A stretch of DNA of 8,740 nt from Mariprofundaceae bacterium (GTDB lineage Bacteria; Pseudomonadota; Zetaproteobacteria; Mariprofundales; Mariprofundaceae), in assembly GCA_030950825.1 (NCBI GenBank), contig JAUZQT010000041.1, positions 1-8,740 of the forward strand. Direction: 5' to 3'. A model generated the notes under the pieces. It was given only the letters and a program-made list of their open reading frames with translations. It was not told the origin of the DNA and did no database searches. Below are positions 1 to 7,150 of the stretch, piece after piece. Positions within the stretch are counted from its first letter, which is position 1. Each line of letters opens with the position of its first letter. A program made the position numbers and the translations under genes.

Positions 1-39
1 GCACGACAGTATTTGTATTCAGGTTAGTGGTAAGGGGGT

Positions 40-72
40 ATGGCTTCTGCTATGTTCCGCGCCCGTCTATGA
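40..72 (+). other. possible 10-codon leader ORF coupled to pyrG
   Basis: ATG at 40 (and a second in-frame ATG at 52) opens a frame reading MASAMFRARL and ending in TGA at 70-72, which overlaps the pyrG ATG at 69 as ATGA. A purine run AAGGGGG lies at 32-38. It is only 1 base from ATG 40 and 13 bases from ATG 52, so neither spacing is ideal. The pyrG start itself has no Shine-Dalgarno, which makes re-initiation from this mini-ORF plausible. The peptide may simply be a chance frame; I have no homology argument for it. Confidence 0.25.
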
Positions 73-1721
73 ATACTATTAAAACTAATACAAACACACG
101 ATTCGTTTTTGTGACTGGCGGTGTCGTTTCCTCACTGGGTAAAGGTATTGCAGCTGCTTCGCTGGCAGCCTTATTTGAAGCCCGTGGTTTAACGATAACC
201 ATGCAAAAGCTCGATCCTTATATCAATGTGGATCCTGGTACGATGAGTCCGTATCAACACGGCGAAGTTTTTGTCACCGATGATGGTGCTGAAACAGACC
301 TTGATCTTGGGCATTATGAGCGTTTTACACATGCCAATATGTCCAAGCGCTCCAATTTCACTACAGGTCGTATCTATGAATCAGTGATTCGCCGTGAACG
401 CCGTGGCGATTATCTGGGTGCGACGGTGCAAGTGATTCCGCATATCACCAATGCGATTAAAGATGCCGTATTGTCTTTGCGCAGTGATCAGGTGGATATT
501 GCCATTGTTGAAGTGGGTGGAACGGTGGGTGATATTGAATCGCAACCCTTTCTTGAAGCGATTCGTCAATTGCGATTTGACTTAGGCACTGAGAACACAG
601 CCTTTATCCATTTGACACTGCTTCCTTATGTAGCTGCAGCAGGTGAAATCAAGAGCAAGCCAACGCAGCATTCGGTTCAAAAGTTGCGCGAAATTGGTAT
701 TCAGGCAGACGTACTATTATGCCGCTCTGAACATCCGATTCCGCAATCACAAAAAGATAAAATTTCTTTGTTTTGCAATGTCGCAAAAAAAGCGGTGATT
801 GATGTCCCTGATGTAGATACGATTTATGCAGTGCCGATGTTATTGCGTGAAGGTGGGCTTGGCTCGCTGATTCTTGAGCAATTTAATATTGATAATGTGA
901 CTCCCGACTTGTCGGTTTGGGAGAATATCTGTCATGCTGTTCGCAATCCGAAGGCAGAAATTTGCATCGCCATGGTTGGTAAATATGTCGAGTTGCCTGA
1001 TGCTTATAAATCGGTCAATGAAGCTTTGTGCCACGGTGGGATCAACCAAAATGTTAGTGTGAAAATCATTTATGTGGATGCCGAAATCCTTCAAGAAAAT
1101 GATTTAAGTGTATTTGAAAAAATATCAGGAATTCTAGTTCCTGGCGGTTTTGGCGAACGTGGAACCGAGGGTAAAATATTAGCAATTCAGTATGCGCGTG
1201 AAAATAACATACCATTTTTGGGTATTTGTTTGGGTATGCAGTTGGCAGTGATTGAATTTGCACGACATGTAGCAGGCCTTGAAGCTGCCAGTAGCAGTGA
1301 ATTTAATGAGCGTGCAAAACATGCGGTTATTGCATTGATGACCGAGTGGGATCAAGAAGGTGGCCGAGTACAGCGTTCTGGTGATAGTGATCTGGGGGGA
1401 ACCATGCGTTTGGGTGGCTATCCATGTAAGGTATTGCCAGATAGCCATGCTGGAGGTGCCTATGGTGAGGGAGAGGTTCGTGAGCGGCATCGCCACCGTT
1501 ATGAATTCAATAATACCTATCGAGATCAGCTGGAAGCTGCTGGTTTGGTGGTCTCTGGAACATTGCCTGATAACTCACTGGTGGAGATGGTGGAAGTTAA
1601 GGATCATCCATGGTTCGTGGCCTGTCAATTTCATCCTGAATTTTTATCAAGACCATATGCACCACACCCTTTATTTAAAGGCTTTGTGGGCGCGGCAAAA
1701 AAGCGAAGTGAGATGGTATGA
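69..1721 (+). CDS. pyrG: CTP synthase (glutamine-hydrolysing)
   Basis: Makes CTP from UTP, ATP and glutamine, the last step of pyrimidine nucleotide synthesis in the cytoplasm. Starting at ATG 69 the product is 550 residues, close to the 545 of E. coli PyrG. The N-terminal synthase domain (about 1-280) has the P-loop GGVVSSLGKG at 17-26 and the signature KLDPYINVDPGTMSP at 47-61. The C-terminal class I glutamine amidotransferase domain (about 295-545) has the nucleophile Cys387 in GICLGMQ, and His522 and Glu524 in FHPE. The RERHRHRYEFN stretch (471-481) is typical of the family. The frame is open further upstream to the window edge, with a possible GTG at 27, but homologues begin just before the RFVFVTGG strand, so ATG 69 fits best. 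No Shine-Dalgarno precedes it; the stop of a 10-codon mini-ORF overlaps it by ATGA, suggesting coupled translation. Its own stop overlaps kdsA by ATGA. All catalytic residues I looked for are present. Confidence 0.98.
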   Translation: MNTIKTNTNTRFVFVTGGVVSSLGKGIAAASLAALFEARGLTITMQKLDPYINVDPGTMSPYQHGEVFVTDDGAETDLDLGHYERFTHANMSKRSNFTTGRIYESVIRRERRGDYLGATVQVIPHITNAIKDAVLSLRSDQVDIAIVEVGGTVGDIESQPFLEAIRQLRFDLGTENTAFIHLTLLPYVAAAGEIKSKPTQHSVQKLREIGIQADVLLCRSEHPIPQSQKDKISLFCNVAKKAVIDVPDVDTIYAVPMLLREGGLGSLILEQFNIDNVTPDLSVWENICHAVRNPKAEICIAMVGKYVELPDAYKSVNEALCHGGINQNVSVKIIYVDAEILQENDLSVFEKISGILVPGGFGERGTEGKILAIQYARENNIPFLGICLGMQLAVIEFARHVAGLEAASSSEFNERAKHAVIALMTEWDQEGGRVQRSGDSDLGGTMRLGGYPCKVLPDSHAGGAYGEGEVRERHRHRYEFNNTYRDQLEAAGLVVSGTLPDNSLVEMVEVKDHPWFVACQFHPEFLSRPYAPHPLFKGFVGAAKKRSEMV

Positions 1722-2554
1722 TGATGGCTGTTCACCAACATCATATTAATATCGCAGACTTTGCCATGGGTAATGATTTGCCTTTTGTATTGTTTGCTGG
1801 TCCTTGCGTGATTGAAGGGGAAGATTTTAGTTTAAAGGTTGCTGAGCAAATCCGTGATATAGCGAACCGTGTTGGTGTGCCATTGGTGTTTAAATCCAGC
1901 TTTGATAAAGCCAATCGAACAAGTGTCAATGCTTTTCGCGGCCCTGGTTTGGATGAAGGCTTGCGCATCTTGCAGCGGGTAAAAGATGAAGTGGGCGTGC
2001 CTGTTATCACCGATGTACATACCCCAGAACAAGCTGTACCAGTCGCCGAGGTTGCGGATATTTTGCAAACGCCTGCTTTTTTATGTCGGCAGACAGATTT
2101 TATCACAGAAGTAGCGAAAGCAGGGAAGCCTGTGAATGTGAAAAAGGGGCAGTTTTTAGCGCCATGGGATATGCCTCATGTCTTGGAAAAAGCCAAGTCA
2201 ACGGGTAACCTTGATATTATGTTGTGTGATCGGGGTACAAGCTTTGGTTATAATAATCTTGTTTCAGATTTTCGCTCTTTAATTGTGATGGCTGAAACAG
2301 GTGCACCCGTGGTATATGATGCGACGCATTCAGTACAACAACCAGGTGGTTTGGGTGGTGCAACAGGTGGTAATCGTGAGTATGTTCCCAGCTTATCACG
2401 GGCTGCGGTTGCTGTGGGTGTCGCAGCATTGTTTATGGAAGTGCATCCTGATCCAGATCAGGCAAAATCAGATGGCCCGAACTCATTGGCTTTGGCAGAT
2501 TTGGAAGCACTTTTAACGACCTTGAAAAGTATTGATAGCCTGATAAAATCATAA
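1718..2554 (+). CDS. kdsA: 3-deoxy-D-manno-octulosonate 8-phosphate synthase, metal-dependent type
   Basis: Condenses phosphoenolpyruvate with arabinose 5-phosphate to KDO 8-phosphate, the first committed step to the KDO of lipopolysaccharide inner core. The product is 278 residues, near the 284 of E. coli KdsA, and is one TIM barrel. Recognisable motifs are FKSSFDKANR (58-67), RQTDF (124-128), NVKKGQFLAPWD (140-151) and DRGTSFGYNN (171-180). The metal-binding set of the metal-dependent class is complete: Cys30 in AGPC, His204 in DATHS, Glu241 in FMEVHP and Asp252 in SDGPN. The metal-independent class has Asn in place of Cys30 and usually Cys before the DG. The start is one of three consecutive ATGs (1718, 1721, 1724). 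I chose 1718 because it forms the ATGA overlap with pyrG, but any of the three would give an intact enzyme. It is followed by the 186-base gap before eno. Confidence 0.97.
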   Translation: MMMAVHQHHINIADFAMGNDLPFVLFAGPCVIEGEDFSLKVAEQIRDIANRVGVPLVFKSSFDKANRTSVNAFRGPGLDEGLRILQRVKDEVGVPVITDVHTPEQAVPVAEVADILQTPAFLCRQTDFITEVAKAGKPVNVKKGQFLAPWDMPHVLEKAKSTGNLDIMLCDRGTSFGYNNLVSDFRSLIVMAETGAPVVYDATHSVQQPGGLGGATGGNREYVPSLSRAAVAVGVAALFMEVHPDPDQAKSDGPNSLALADLEALLTTLKSIDSLIKS

Positions 2555-2651
2555 GAATGAACCACGAAGTGTAGAAGATATAATATATTAGGTATTTTGT
2601 GGTGAAACTATTTTTAAATAATAATGAAGAAATGTTGGCAATGCAGCTAGC

Positions 2652-2716
2652 GCAGATGAAACTTTTTCAGCCCATGATATATAATATTGATCATAGGTTG
2701 AAAAGGCTTCATCTGC
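2652..2716. repeat. 65-base imperfect palindrome upstream of eno
   Basis: The left arm at 2652-2672 starts GCAGATGAA and the right arm at 2696-2716 ends TTCATCTGC. Over 21 bases the arms are complementary except for three positions; two of these would be G-U pairs in RNA and one is an A-C mismatch. After one mismatch (2673/2695) the stem continues with ATGAT (2674-2678) against ATCAT (2690-2694), leaving an 11-base AT-rich loop. A weaker outer extension pairs 2646-2651 with 2723-2728 (one mismatch, 6-base bulge), ending just before the eno Shine-Dalgarno at 2731. No T-run follows, so it is not a standard intrinsic terminator. It may be an operator, an RNA structure in read-through transcripts, or a remnant of a small palindromic element. 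Confidence 0.8.
2656..2685 (+). promoter_or_regulatory. candidate sigma-70 promoter for eno
   Basis: A perfect TATAAT lies at 2680-2685. A -35-like ATGAAA (4 of 6 matches to TTGACA) sits at 2656-2661, giving an 18-base spacer. Transcription would start near 2692, about 49 bases before the eno GTG. The -10 box lies mostly in the loop of the palindrome at 2652-2716 and the -35 is inside its left arm, so a protein binding the palindrome could control it. A second TATAAT at 2579-2584, just after kdsA, has a poorer -35 (ATGAAC at 2557-2562). Confidence 0.45.
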
Positions 2717-2740
2717 TTATGTGCTAACTAGGAGAAAGAA

Positions 2741-4021
2741 GTGAGTGAAATTGTAAGAGTACATGGGCGTGAAATTTTTGATTCGCGTGGTAACCCAACC
2801 ATCGAAGTAGATGTGCGTCTGGAATCTGGCGCGGTTGGCCGTGCCGCAGTACCAAGTGGGGCATCAACAGGTCAGCGTGAAGCGGTTGAATTGCGTGATG
2901 GTGGGCAACGTTTGGGTGGTAAGGGTGTGCGCAAGGCAGTTGCACATGTGAACCGTGAAATTAGCACATCAGTTATTGGACGTGATGCCTCAGATCAACG
3001 TGGTTTGGATCATGCTTTGATTGCGCTGGATGGTACGCCGAATAAAAGACGTTTGGGTGCGAACGCAATTTTGGGTGTGTCACTGGCCGTTTCCAAAGCA
3101 CAAGCCGTGGAAGATGAAGTGTCTTTGTTTCAGCATATTGGTGGTGAAGATGCGGTACTGATGCCTGTACCATGCATGAATGTGATCAATGGTGGCTCAC
3201 ATGCCGATAATAGCATTGATTTTCAGGAATATATGATTGTACCTGCTGGTGCTTCAAGCTTTTCTGAAGCCTTGGATATGGGAGCTGAAGTTTTTCATGC
3301 ATTGAAATCAGTGTTGAAAAATGCTGGGCATATTACGGCAGTGGGTGATGAAGGCGGCTTTGCACCAAATCTAGGCTCCAATGAAGAAGGCATCACAGTT
3401 ATTCTTGAGGCAATTGATAAAGTTGGCTTAAAAGCGGGATCAGATATTGTTTTAGCAACCGATATGGCTGCATCTGAATTTTATAAAGATGGTTTGTATG
3501 TATTGGATGGTGAAGGTGGACGCAAGCTGGATTCAGAAGGCTTGATTGATTTGATTGAATCCTTTTGTGCACAATATCCAATGGTATCGGTTGAAGATGG
3601 TTTGGATGAAAATGACTGGGATGGCTGGAAGTTATTAACGGATCGTTTGGGTGCCAAGGTTCAATTGGTTGGCGATGATTTATTTGTGACCAACCCAGAA
3701 ATCTTAAAAGAAGGCATCGATAAAAATATTGCCAATGCATTGCTTGTTAAAGTGAACCAAATTGGCACATTGAGTGAAACCATTGCTGCTGTAACCATGG
3801 CACATGATGCTGGTTATCGTTGTATGATGTCGCATCGCTCTGGTGAAACAGAAGACACCACGATTGCTGATTTGGCTGTGGCATTATCGTGTGGCCAGAT
3901 TAAAACAGGCTCAGCTTCACGCTCTGATCGCATGGCAAAATACAATCAGTTGCTTCGTATTGAAGAAGAGCTGGGTTCGCGTGCGCAATATGCAGGTTTG
4001 GCGGCTTTTTCTAGGGCATAA
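2741..4021 (+). CDS. eno: enolase (phosphopyruvate hydratase)
   Basis: Interconverts 2-phosphoglycerate and phosphoenolpyruvate in glycolysis/gluconeogenesis. In many proteobacteria it is also part of the RNA degradosome, which cannot be judged here. The product is 426 residues, normal for bacterial enolases. The start is GTG at 2741, preceded by GGAG at 2731-2734 with 6-base spacing, and the N-terminus matches the family (RGREIFDSRGNPT-like). By family alignment the key residues are: Mg ligands Asp241, Glu285 and Asp312; catalytic pair Glu204 (in GDEGGFAPN) and Lys337 (in VKVNQIGT); substrate residues His154 (NGGSH), His365 (MSHRSGE) and Lys388 (IKTGS). All are present, so it should be active. 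It heads the seven-gene downstream run, with ftsB 11 bases after the stop. Its product phosphoenolpyruvate is the substrate of upstream KdsA. Confidence 0.99.
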   Translation: MSEIVRVHGREIFDSRGNPTIEVDVRLESGAVGRAAVPSGASTGQREAVELRDGGQRLGGKGVRKAVAHVNREISTSVIGRDASDQRGLDHALIALDGTPNKRRLGANAILGVSLAVSKAQAVEDEVSLFQHIGGEDAVLMPVPCMNVINGGSHADNSIDFQEYMIVPAGASSFSEALDMGAEVFHALKSVLKNAGHITAVGDEGGFAPNLGSNEEGITVILEAIDKVGLKAGSDIVLATDMAASEFYKDGLYVLDGEGGRKLDSEGLIDLIESFCAQYPMVSVEDGLDENDWDGWKLLTDRLGAKVQLVGDDLFVTNPEILKEGIDKNIANALLVKVNQIGTLSETIAAVTMAHDAGYRCMMSHRSGETEDTTIADLAVALSCGQIKTGSASRSDRMAKYNQLLRIEEELGSRAQYAGLAAFSRA

Positions 4022-4032
4022 CACGCTTCAAA

Positions 4033-4359
4033 ATGCGTTGGAAAGACATGATAAAGAGCTGGCTCCTGTGGGGGCTGGCTCTGATTGTTTTGGCTTGGAT
4101 GATGTATGATTTATTATTCTCAGATCATGGTTATTTGGTGTATCGTGCGGAACAGCAGCAATTACAAGATTTGCAACTGCAATTAAAGCAATTAAAACAA
4201 CAGCGCGAAAATATAGCGCAGAATATTTTATATTTACGCAATGACCCTAAGGCACTGGAATATTTGGTGCATCGAGATTTGGGTTATCTCTACCCAGATG
4301 AATTTATGATCATTATGCCTGATAAAAAAGCAGGCAAAGGAGCACGAAGCAATGACTGA
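4033..4359 (+). CDS. ftsB: cell division protein FtsB (DivIC/septum formation initiator family)
   Basis: FtsB is a bitopic inner-membrane protein that forms the FtsQ-FtsB-FtsL complex and helps activate septal wall synthesis. The 108-residue product has the expected build: a short cytoplasmic N-terminus, one membrane helix at about 9-29, a glutamine- and leucine-rich coiled coil at about 36-68, then the conserved C-terminal block RNDPKALEYLVHRDLGY with YPDE (69-90). E. coli FtsB is of similar size (103), and its gene also lies directly after eno. Two starts are possible. ATG 4033 has no Shine-Dalgarno. ATG 4048 follows GGAAAG by only 2 bases and would give 103 residues. I kept 4033, but the shorter form is nearly as likely. 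The 3' end overlaps gltX by 8 bases. Confidence 0.9.
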   Translation: MRWKDMIKSWLLWGLALIVLAWMMYDLLFSDHGYLVYRAEQQQLQDLQLQLKQLKQQRENIAQNILYLRNDPKALEYLVHRDLGYLYPDEFMIIMPDKKAGKGARSND

Positions 4360-5764
4360 TAAGGGGATGAGTGAAGAGGGGATGAGTGAAGAGGCGACGA
4401 CTGAAGTCGTAACACGGTTTGCCCCCAGTCCAACGGGTTTAATGCATTTGGGTAATGTTCGCACGGCCTTATTGAACTGGCTGTATGCCCGTAAATTGGG
4501 TGGTCGCTTTTTACTGCGTTTTGAAGATACCGATGCCTCACGTTCAGAAGCTGAGTTTGTGGAAGCCTTAAAACAAGACTTGTTATGGCTCGGCCTAGAT
4601 TGGGATGGGGATGCCTTGTTTCAATCCAAACATGCAGGCCAACATCGAGAAGCACTGGATGCCTTGGCTGAGAAGGGCTTGGCATACCGCTGTTTTTGCA
4701 CTGAAACACAATTAAATTTGGATCGTAAACTGGCAACCTCAAGAGGTCTTCCACCACGTTATTCGGGAAAATGCAGAAGGCTTTCCAATGAAGAATCGTT
4801 GCAGCGATCAGAATCTGAAAGCTTTGTTTGGCGCTTGGCGATACACAACGTAAACGGTGAAGTACGTGTGTCTGATGCCTTGCGTGGCAATGTGGTATTT
4901 GCTCGTCGTGATTTGGATGACCCAGTGGTGGTGCGCTCGGATGGTACCTTTACTTTTTTACTTCCCAATGCCATTGACGATGCCGTGGATGGGATTACAC
5001 ATGCCTTGCGTGGCGATGATCATTTGACCAATTCAGCTTATCAGGTGTGGTTGCTTGAAGCATTGGGTTTAAGTGTTCCAACGTATGTTCATCATGGTTT
5101 ATTACTGGGGGAGGATGGCGCGAAATTATCCAAGCGTACGGGCAGTCATTCGGTGGCAGAGCTACGTGAAGATGGCTTGATTCCACAGGCTTTGGTGCAA
5201 GCCATGACCCGTCTTGGTCATCCGAATATTGCCGATGATGCATTGAGTACCGCTGATTTATTGCAGGCCTTTGATGCCGAGCATATTTTGCGCTCATCGG
5301 TCAAATGGTCCAATGATGAAATGTGGCGTTGGCATACACGTTTATTGCATCATTTGGATGCGGATGCTTTGTTGCCTTTGATAAAAACATCGGTTCCTGC
5401 TGCCAACCTTGATTTTGCCAAGTTAATTGCTGGTAACTTGGAACGTGCTGACGATGCCTTGCAGTACACCCGTTTGGTGGATGCGGAAGTCGCATTGAAT
5501 GAAGAAGCGCAGGCTGTGGTGGATGCTGCGGCTGAAGGTTTTTATACCACAGCATTGCAGCTTTGGCAAGGTTCGACTGATACAGGGTGGAAGCCTTGGA
5601 TGAATGCTGTTAAAGAGGCGACAGGATGCAAAGGAAAAAATCTATTTATGCCATTGCGTGTGGCATTGACTGGTGTTGTGCATGGCCCTGAAATGTCTGC
5701 TGTAGTGGATTTTCTAGGTAAAGAAGGTGTGTCTGCGCGTTTGCAGGATTTGTTAGATTCATGA
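4352..5764 (+). CDS. gltX: glutamyl-tRNA synthetase
   Basis: Class I synthetase that attaches glutamate to tRNA-Glu in the cytoplasm. The 470-residue product is full length for bacterial GluRS (E. coli 471). The Rossmann catalytic domain has the HIGH-type motif as HLGN (32-35) in APSPTGLMHLGN, followed by RTALLNWLYAR and FEDTD (58-61 region). The KMSKS-type motif is KLSKR (258-262). The C-terminal helical anticodon-binding domain (about 310-470) contains KGKNLFMPLR and ALTG. Cys114, Cys116 and Cys141 fit the E. coli zinc knuckle, but the fourth ligand (His in E. coli, C-R-H) is Arg143. The ATG at 4352 has a strong AAAGGAG (4336-4342) at 9 bases, so it is the preferred start. In-frame ATGs at 4367 and 4382 come from a tandem repeat and lack a usable Shine-Dalgarno. 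It overlaps ftsB by 8 bases and cysS by ATGA. Sequence alone does not say whether it also charges tRNA-Gln. Confidence 0.96.
   Translation: MTDKGMSEEGMSEEATTEVVTRFAPSPTGLMHLGNVRTALLNWLYARKLGGRFLLRFEDTDASRSEAEFVEALKQDLLWLGLDWDGDALFQSKHAGQHREALDALAEKGLAYRCFCTETQLNLDRKLATSRGLPPRYSGKCRRLSNEESLQRSESESFVWRLAIHNVNGEVRVSDALRGNVVFARRDLDDPVVVRSDGTFTFLLPNAIDDAVDGITHALRGDDHLTNSAYQVWLLEALGLSVPTYVHHGLLLGEDGAKLSKRTGSHSVAELREDGLIPQALVQAMTRLGHPNIADDALSTADLLQAFDAEHILRSSVKWSNDEMWRWHTRLLHHLDADALLPLIKTSVPAANLDFAKLIAGNLERADDALQYTRLVDAEVALNEEAQAVVDAAAEGFYTTALQLWQGSTDTGWKPWMNAVKEATGCKGKNLFMPLRVALTGVVHGPEMSAVVDFLGKEGVSARLQDLLDS
4363..4392 (+). repeat. perfect 15-bp tandem duplication at the gltX start
   Basis: The unit GGGGATGAGTGAAGA occurs at 4363-4377 and again, identical, at 4378-4392. 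In the gltX frame it encodes GMSEE twice. Each copy carries an in-frame ATG (4367, 4382) right after a run of Gs. Because the unit is five codons long, gain or loss of a copy would keep the frame. Confidence 0.95.
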
Positions 5765-7149
5765 GTTTGCAGCTTTATAATTCATTAGAAGGCAAAAAAC
5801 AGGAATTTATACCGCTTGAAGAAGGGAAAGTGGGCATGTATGTCTGCGGTGTGACCGTTTATGATTACTGTCATGTCGGTCATGCGCGGGTCATGATTGT
5901 GTTTGATGTGATGTATCGTTGGTTGAAACAATCGGGTTATGATGTGAATTATATTCGCAACTTTACCGATGTGGACGATAAAATTATCGCACGGGCAGCC
6001 GAGCGGAATATTGATATTCAAGTATTAACCAATGAAATGATTGCTGAATTTCACAAGGATATGGATGCCTTGGGCTGCTTGCGCCCAAGCCTTGAGCCCC
6101 GCGCCACCACCCACATGCCTGCCATGATTACCATGATTGAATCGTTGATCAAGCATGGAAATGCCTATGTGTCCGATTCGGGCGATGTGCTCTATGCGGT
6201 GCGATCATTTGAAGGCTATGGAAAACTTTCTGGTAAAAACATTGATGATCTGGAATCTGGTAGTCGTGTGGATGTGGATGAATCCAAACGCGACACTTTG
6301 GATTTTGTATTATGGAAAAAAGCCAAAGCTGGGGAGCCATCTTGGGATTCTCCGTGGGGGGAAGGTCGCCCTGGTTGGCATATTGAGTGTTCTGCCATGA
6401 GTTGCGAACATTTGGGTCATACCTTTGATATTCATGGTGGTGGTATGGATTTGAAATTTCCACATCACGAAAATGAAATTGCACAGGCTTGCGCATCCAA
6501 TGATGGTCAATTTGCGCGTTACTGGTTGCACAATGGCTTTGTGAATATCAATGCGGAAAAGATGTCCAAATCATTGGGTAATTTTTTCAGCATTCGTGAA
6601 GTGCTGAAAAAATACCACCCAGAAGTATTGCGTATGTTTATCCTAGGTACGCATTATCGCTCGCCATTGGATTTCTCAGATAGCGCACTGGATGTTGCCA
6701 AAGCAGGGCTTGATCGTTTATATGAAACCAAACGCCGTTTGAAAAAGATAGGGATTAATGAATTGATTCCAGCGTTTATTACAAATGATGTGTTTGAAAA
6801 AGCTATGAATGATGATTTTAATACGCCAGAAGCATTAGCGAAGGTGTTTAGCCTTAACAAAGAAATAAACAAACGCATGGATGCAGGGTTGGATGTTTTT
6901 GATGATGATTTGCTTATAAAGTTTTCTACGATGCTTGGCTTATTGGCTATAGTGAAAGTTGATGCGGATGGGTGGTTTCAAGGTGTTGATAGTGATCTAG
7001 TCAGCGCGATTGAGAATTTAATTGTTGAACGGGCTGTTGCAAAGAAGTCGCGTGACTTTGCACGCGCAGATGCCATTCGTGATGCGCTTGCTGTACAGGG
7101 TATTGTGCTTGAAGATAGCGCAACAGGAACAACTTGGAAAAGGGGTTAA
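5761..7149 (+). CDS. cysS: cysteinyl-tRNA synthetase
   Basis: Class I synthetase that attaches cysteine to tRNA-Cys. The 462-residue product matches the usual length (E. coli 461). The zinc site that selects cysteine is complete: Cys29 (MYVCG), Cys210 (HIECS), His235 and Glu239 (FPHHENE). The HIGH-type motif is HVGH (38-41) and the KMSKS motif is exact at 267-271, followed by LGNFF. The N-terminal LYNSLEGKKQEFIPL and the FTDVDDK block (68-74) are family hallmarks. The C-terminal helical region holds the SRDFARADAIRD motif (430-441), and the protein ends with GTTWKRG, typical of the family. The ATG at 5761 overlaps the gltX stop as ATGA, implying coupled translation. cysC begins one base after the stop. 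Nothing is missing or truncated. Confidence 0.98.
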   Translation: MSLQLYNSLEGKKQEFIPLEEGKVGMYVCGVTVYDYCHVGHARVMIVFDVMYRWLKQSGYDVNYIRNFTDVDDKIIARAAERNIDIQVLTNEMIAEFHKDMDALGCLRPSLEPRATTHMPAMITMIESLIKHGNAYVSDSGDVLYAVRSFEGYGKLSGKNIDDLESGSRVDVDESKRDTLDFVLWKKAKAGEPSWDSPWGEGRPGWHIECSAMSCEHLGHTFDIHGGGMDLKFPHHENEIAQACASNDGQFARYWLHNGFVNINAEKMSKSLGNFFSIREVLKKYHPEVLRMFILGTHYRSPLDFSDSALDVAKAGLDRLYETKRRLKKIGINELIPAFITNDVFEKAMNDDFNTPEALAKVFSLNKEINKRMDAGLDVFDDDLLIKFSTMLGLLAIVKVDADGWFQGVDSDLVSAIENLIVERAVAKKSRDFARADAIRDALAVQGIVLEDSATGTTWKRG

Positions 7150-7150
7150 T

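Noticed and set aside
1..27. C-terminal end of an upstream gene, with a TAG at 25-27
   Set aside because: Only eight codons are visible and all three plus-strand frames are open for a short distance, so no frame can be preferred.
1360..1749. 129-codon plus-strand frame inside pyrG, and similar minus-strand frames inside eno, gltX and cysS
   Set aside because: They lie within strongly supported genes, are rich in Trp, His and other unusual residues, and show no recognisable motif; they are shadows of the real genes.
2561..2603. Possible terminator after kdsA (ACCACGAA pairing with TTTGTGGT)
   Set aside because: Only 8 pairs with one G-U and a 27-base loop, and no T-run directly after the stem; too weak to call.
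6069..6089. GC-rich hairpin CTTGGGC/GCCCAAG inside cysS
   Set aside because: It is 7 base pairs with a 7-base loop, lies within well-conserved coding sequence and has no T-run; most likely incidental to codon choice.
7022..7150. N-terminal extension of cysC by 43 residues overlapping cysS
   Set aside because: APS kinases start near WHDTQVT, and ATG 7151 has a well-placed AAGGGG; the extension is the cysS 3' end read in another frame.
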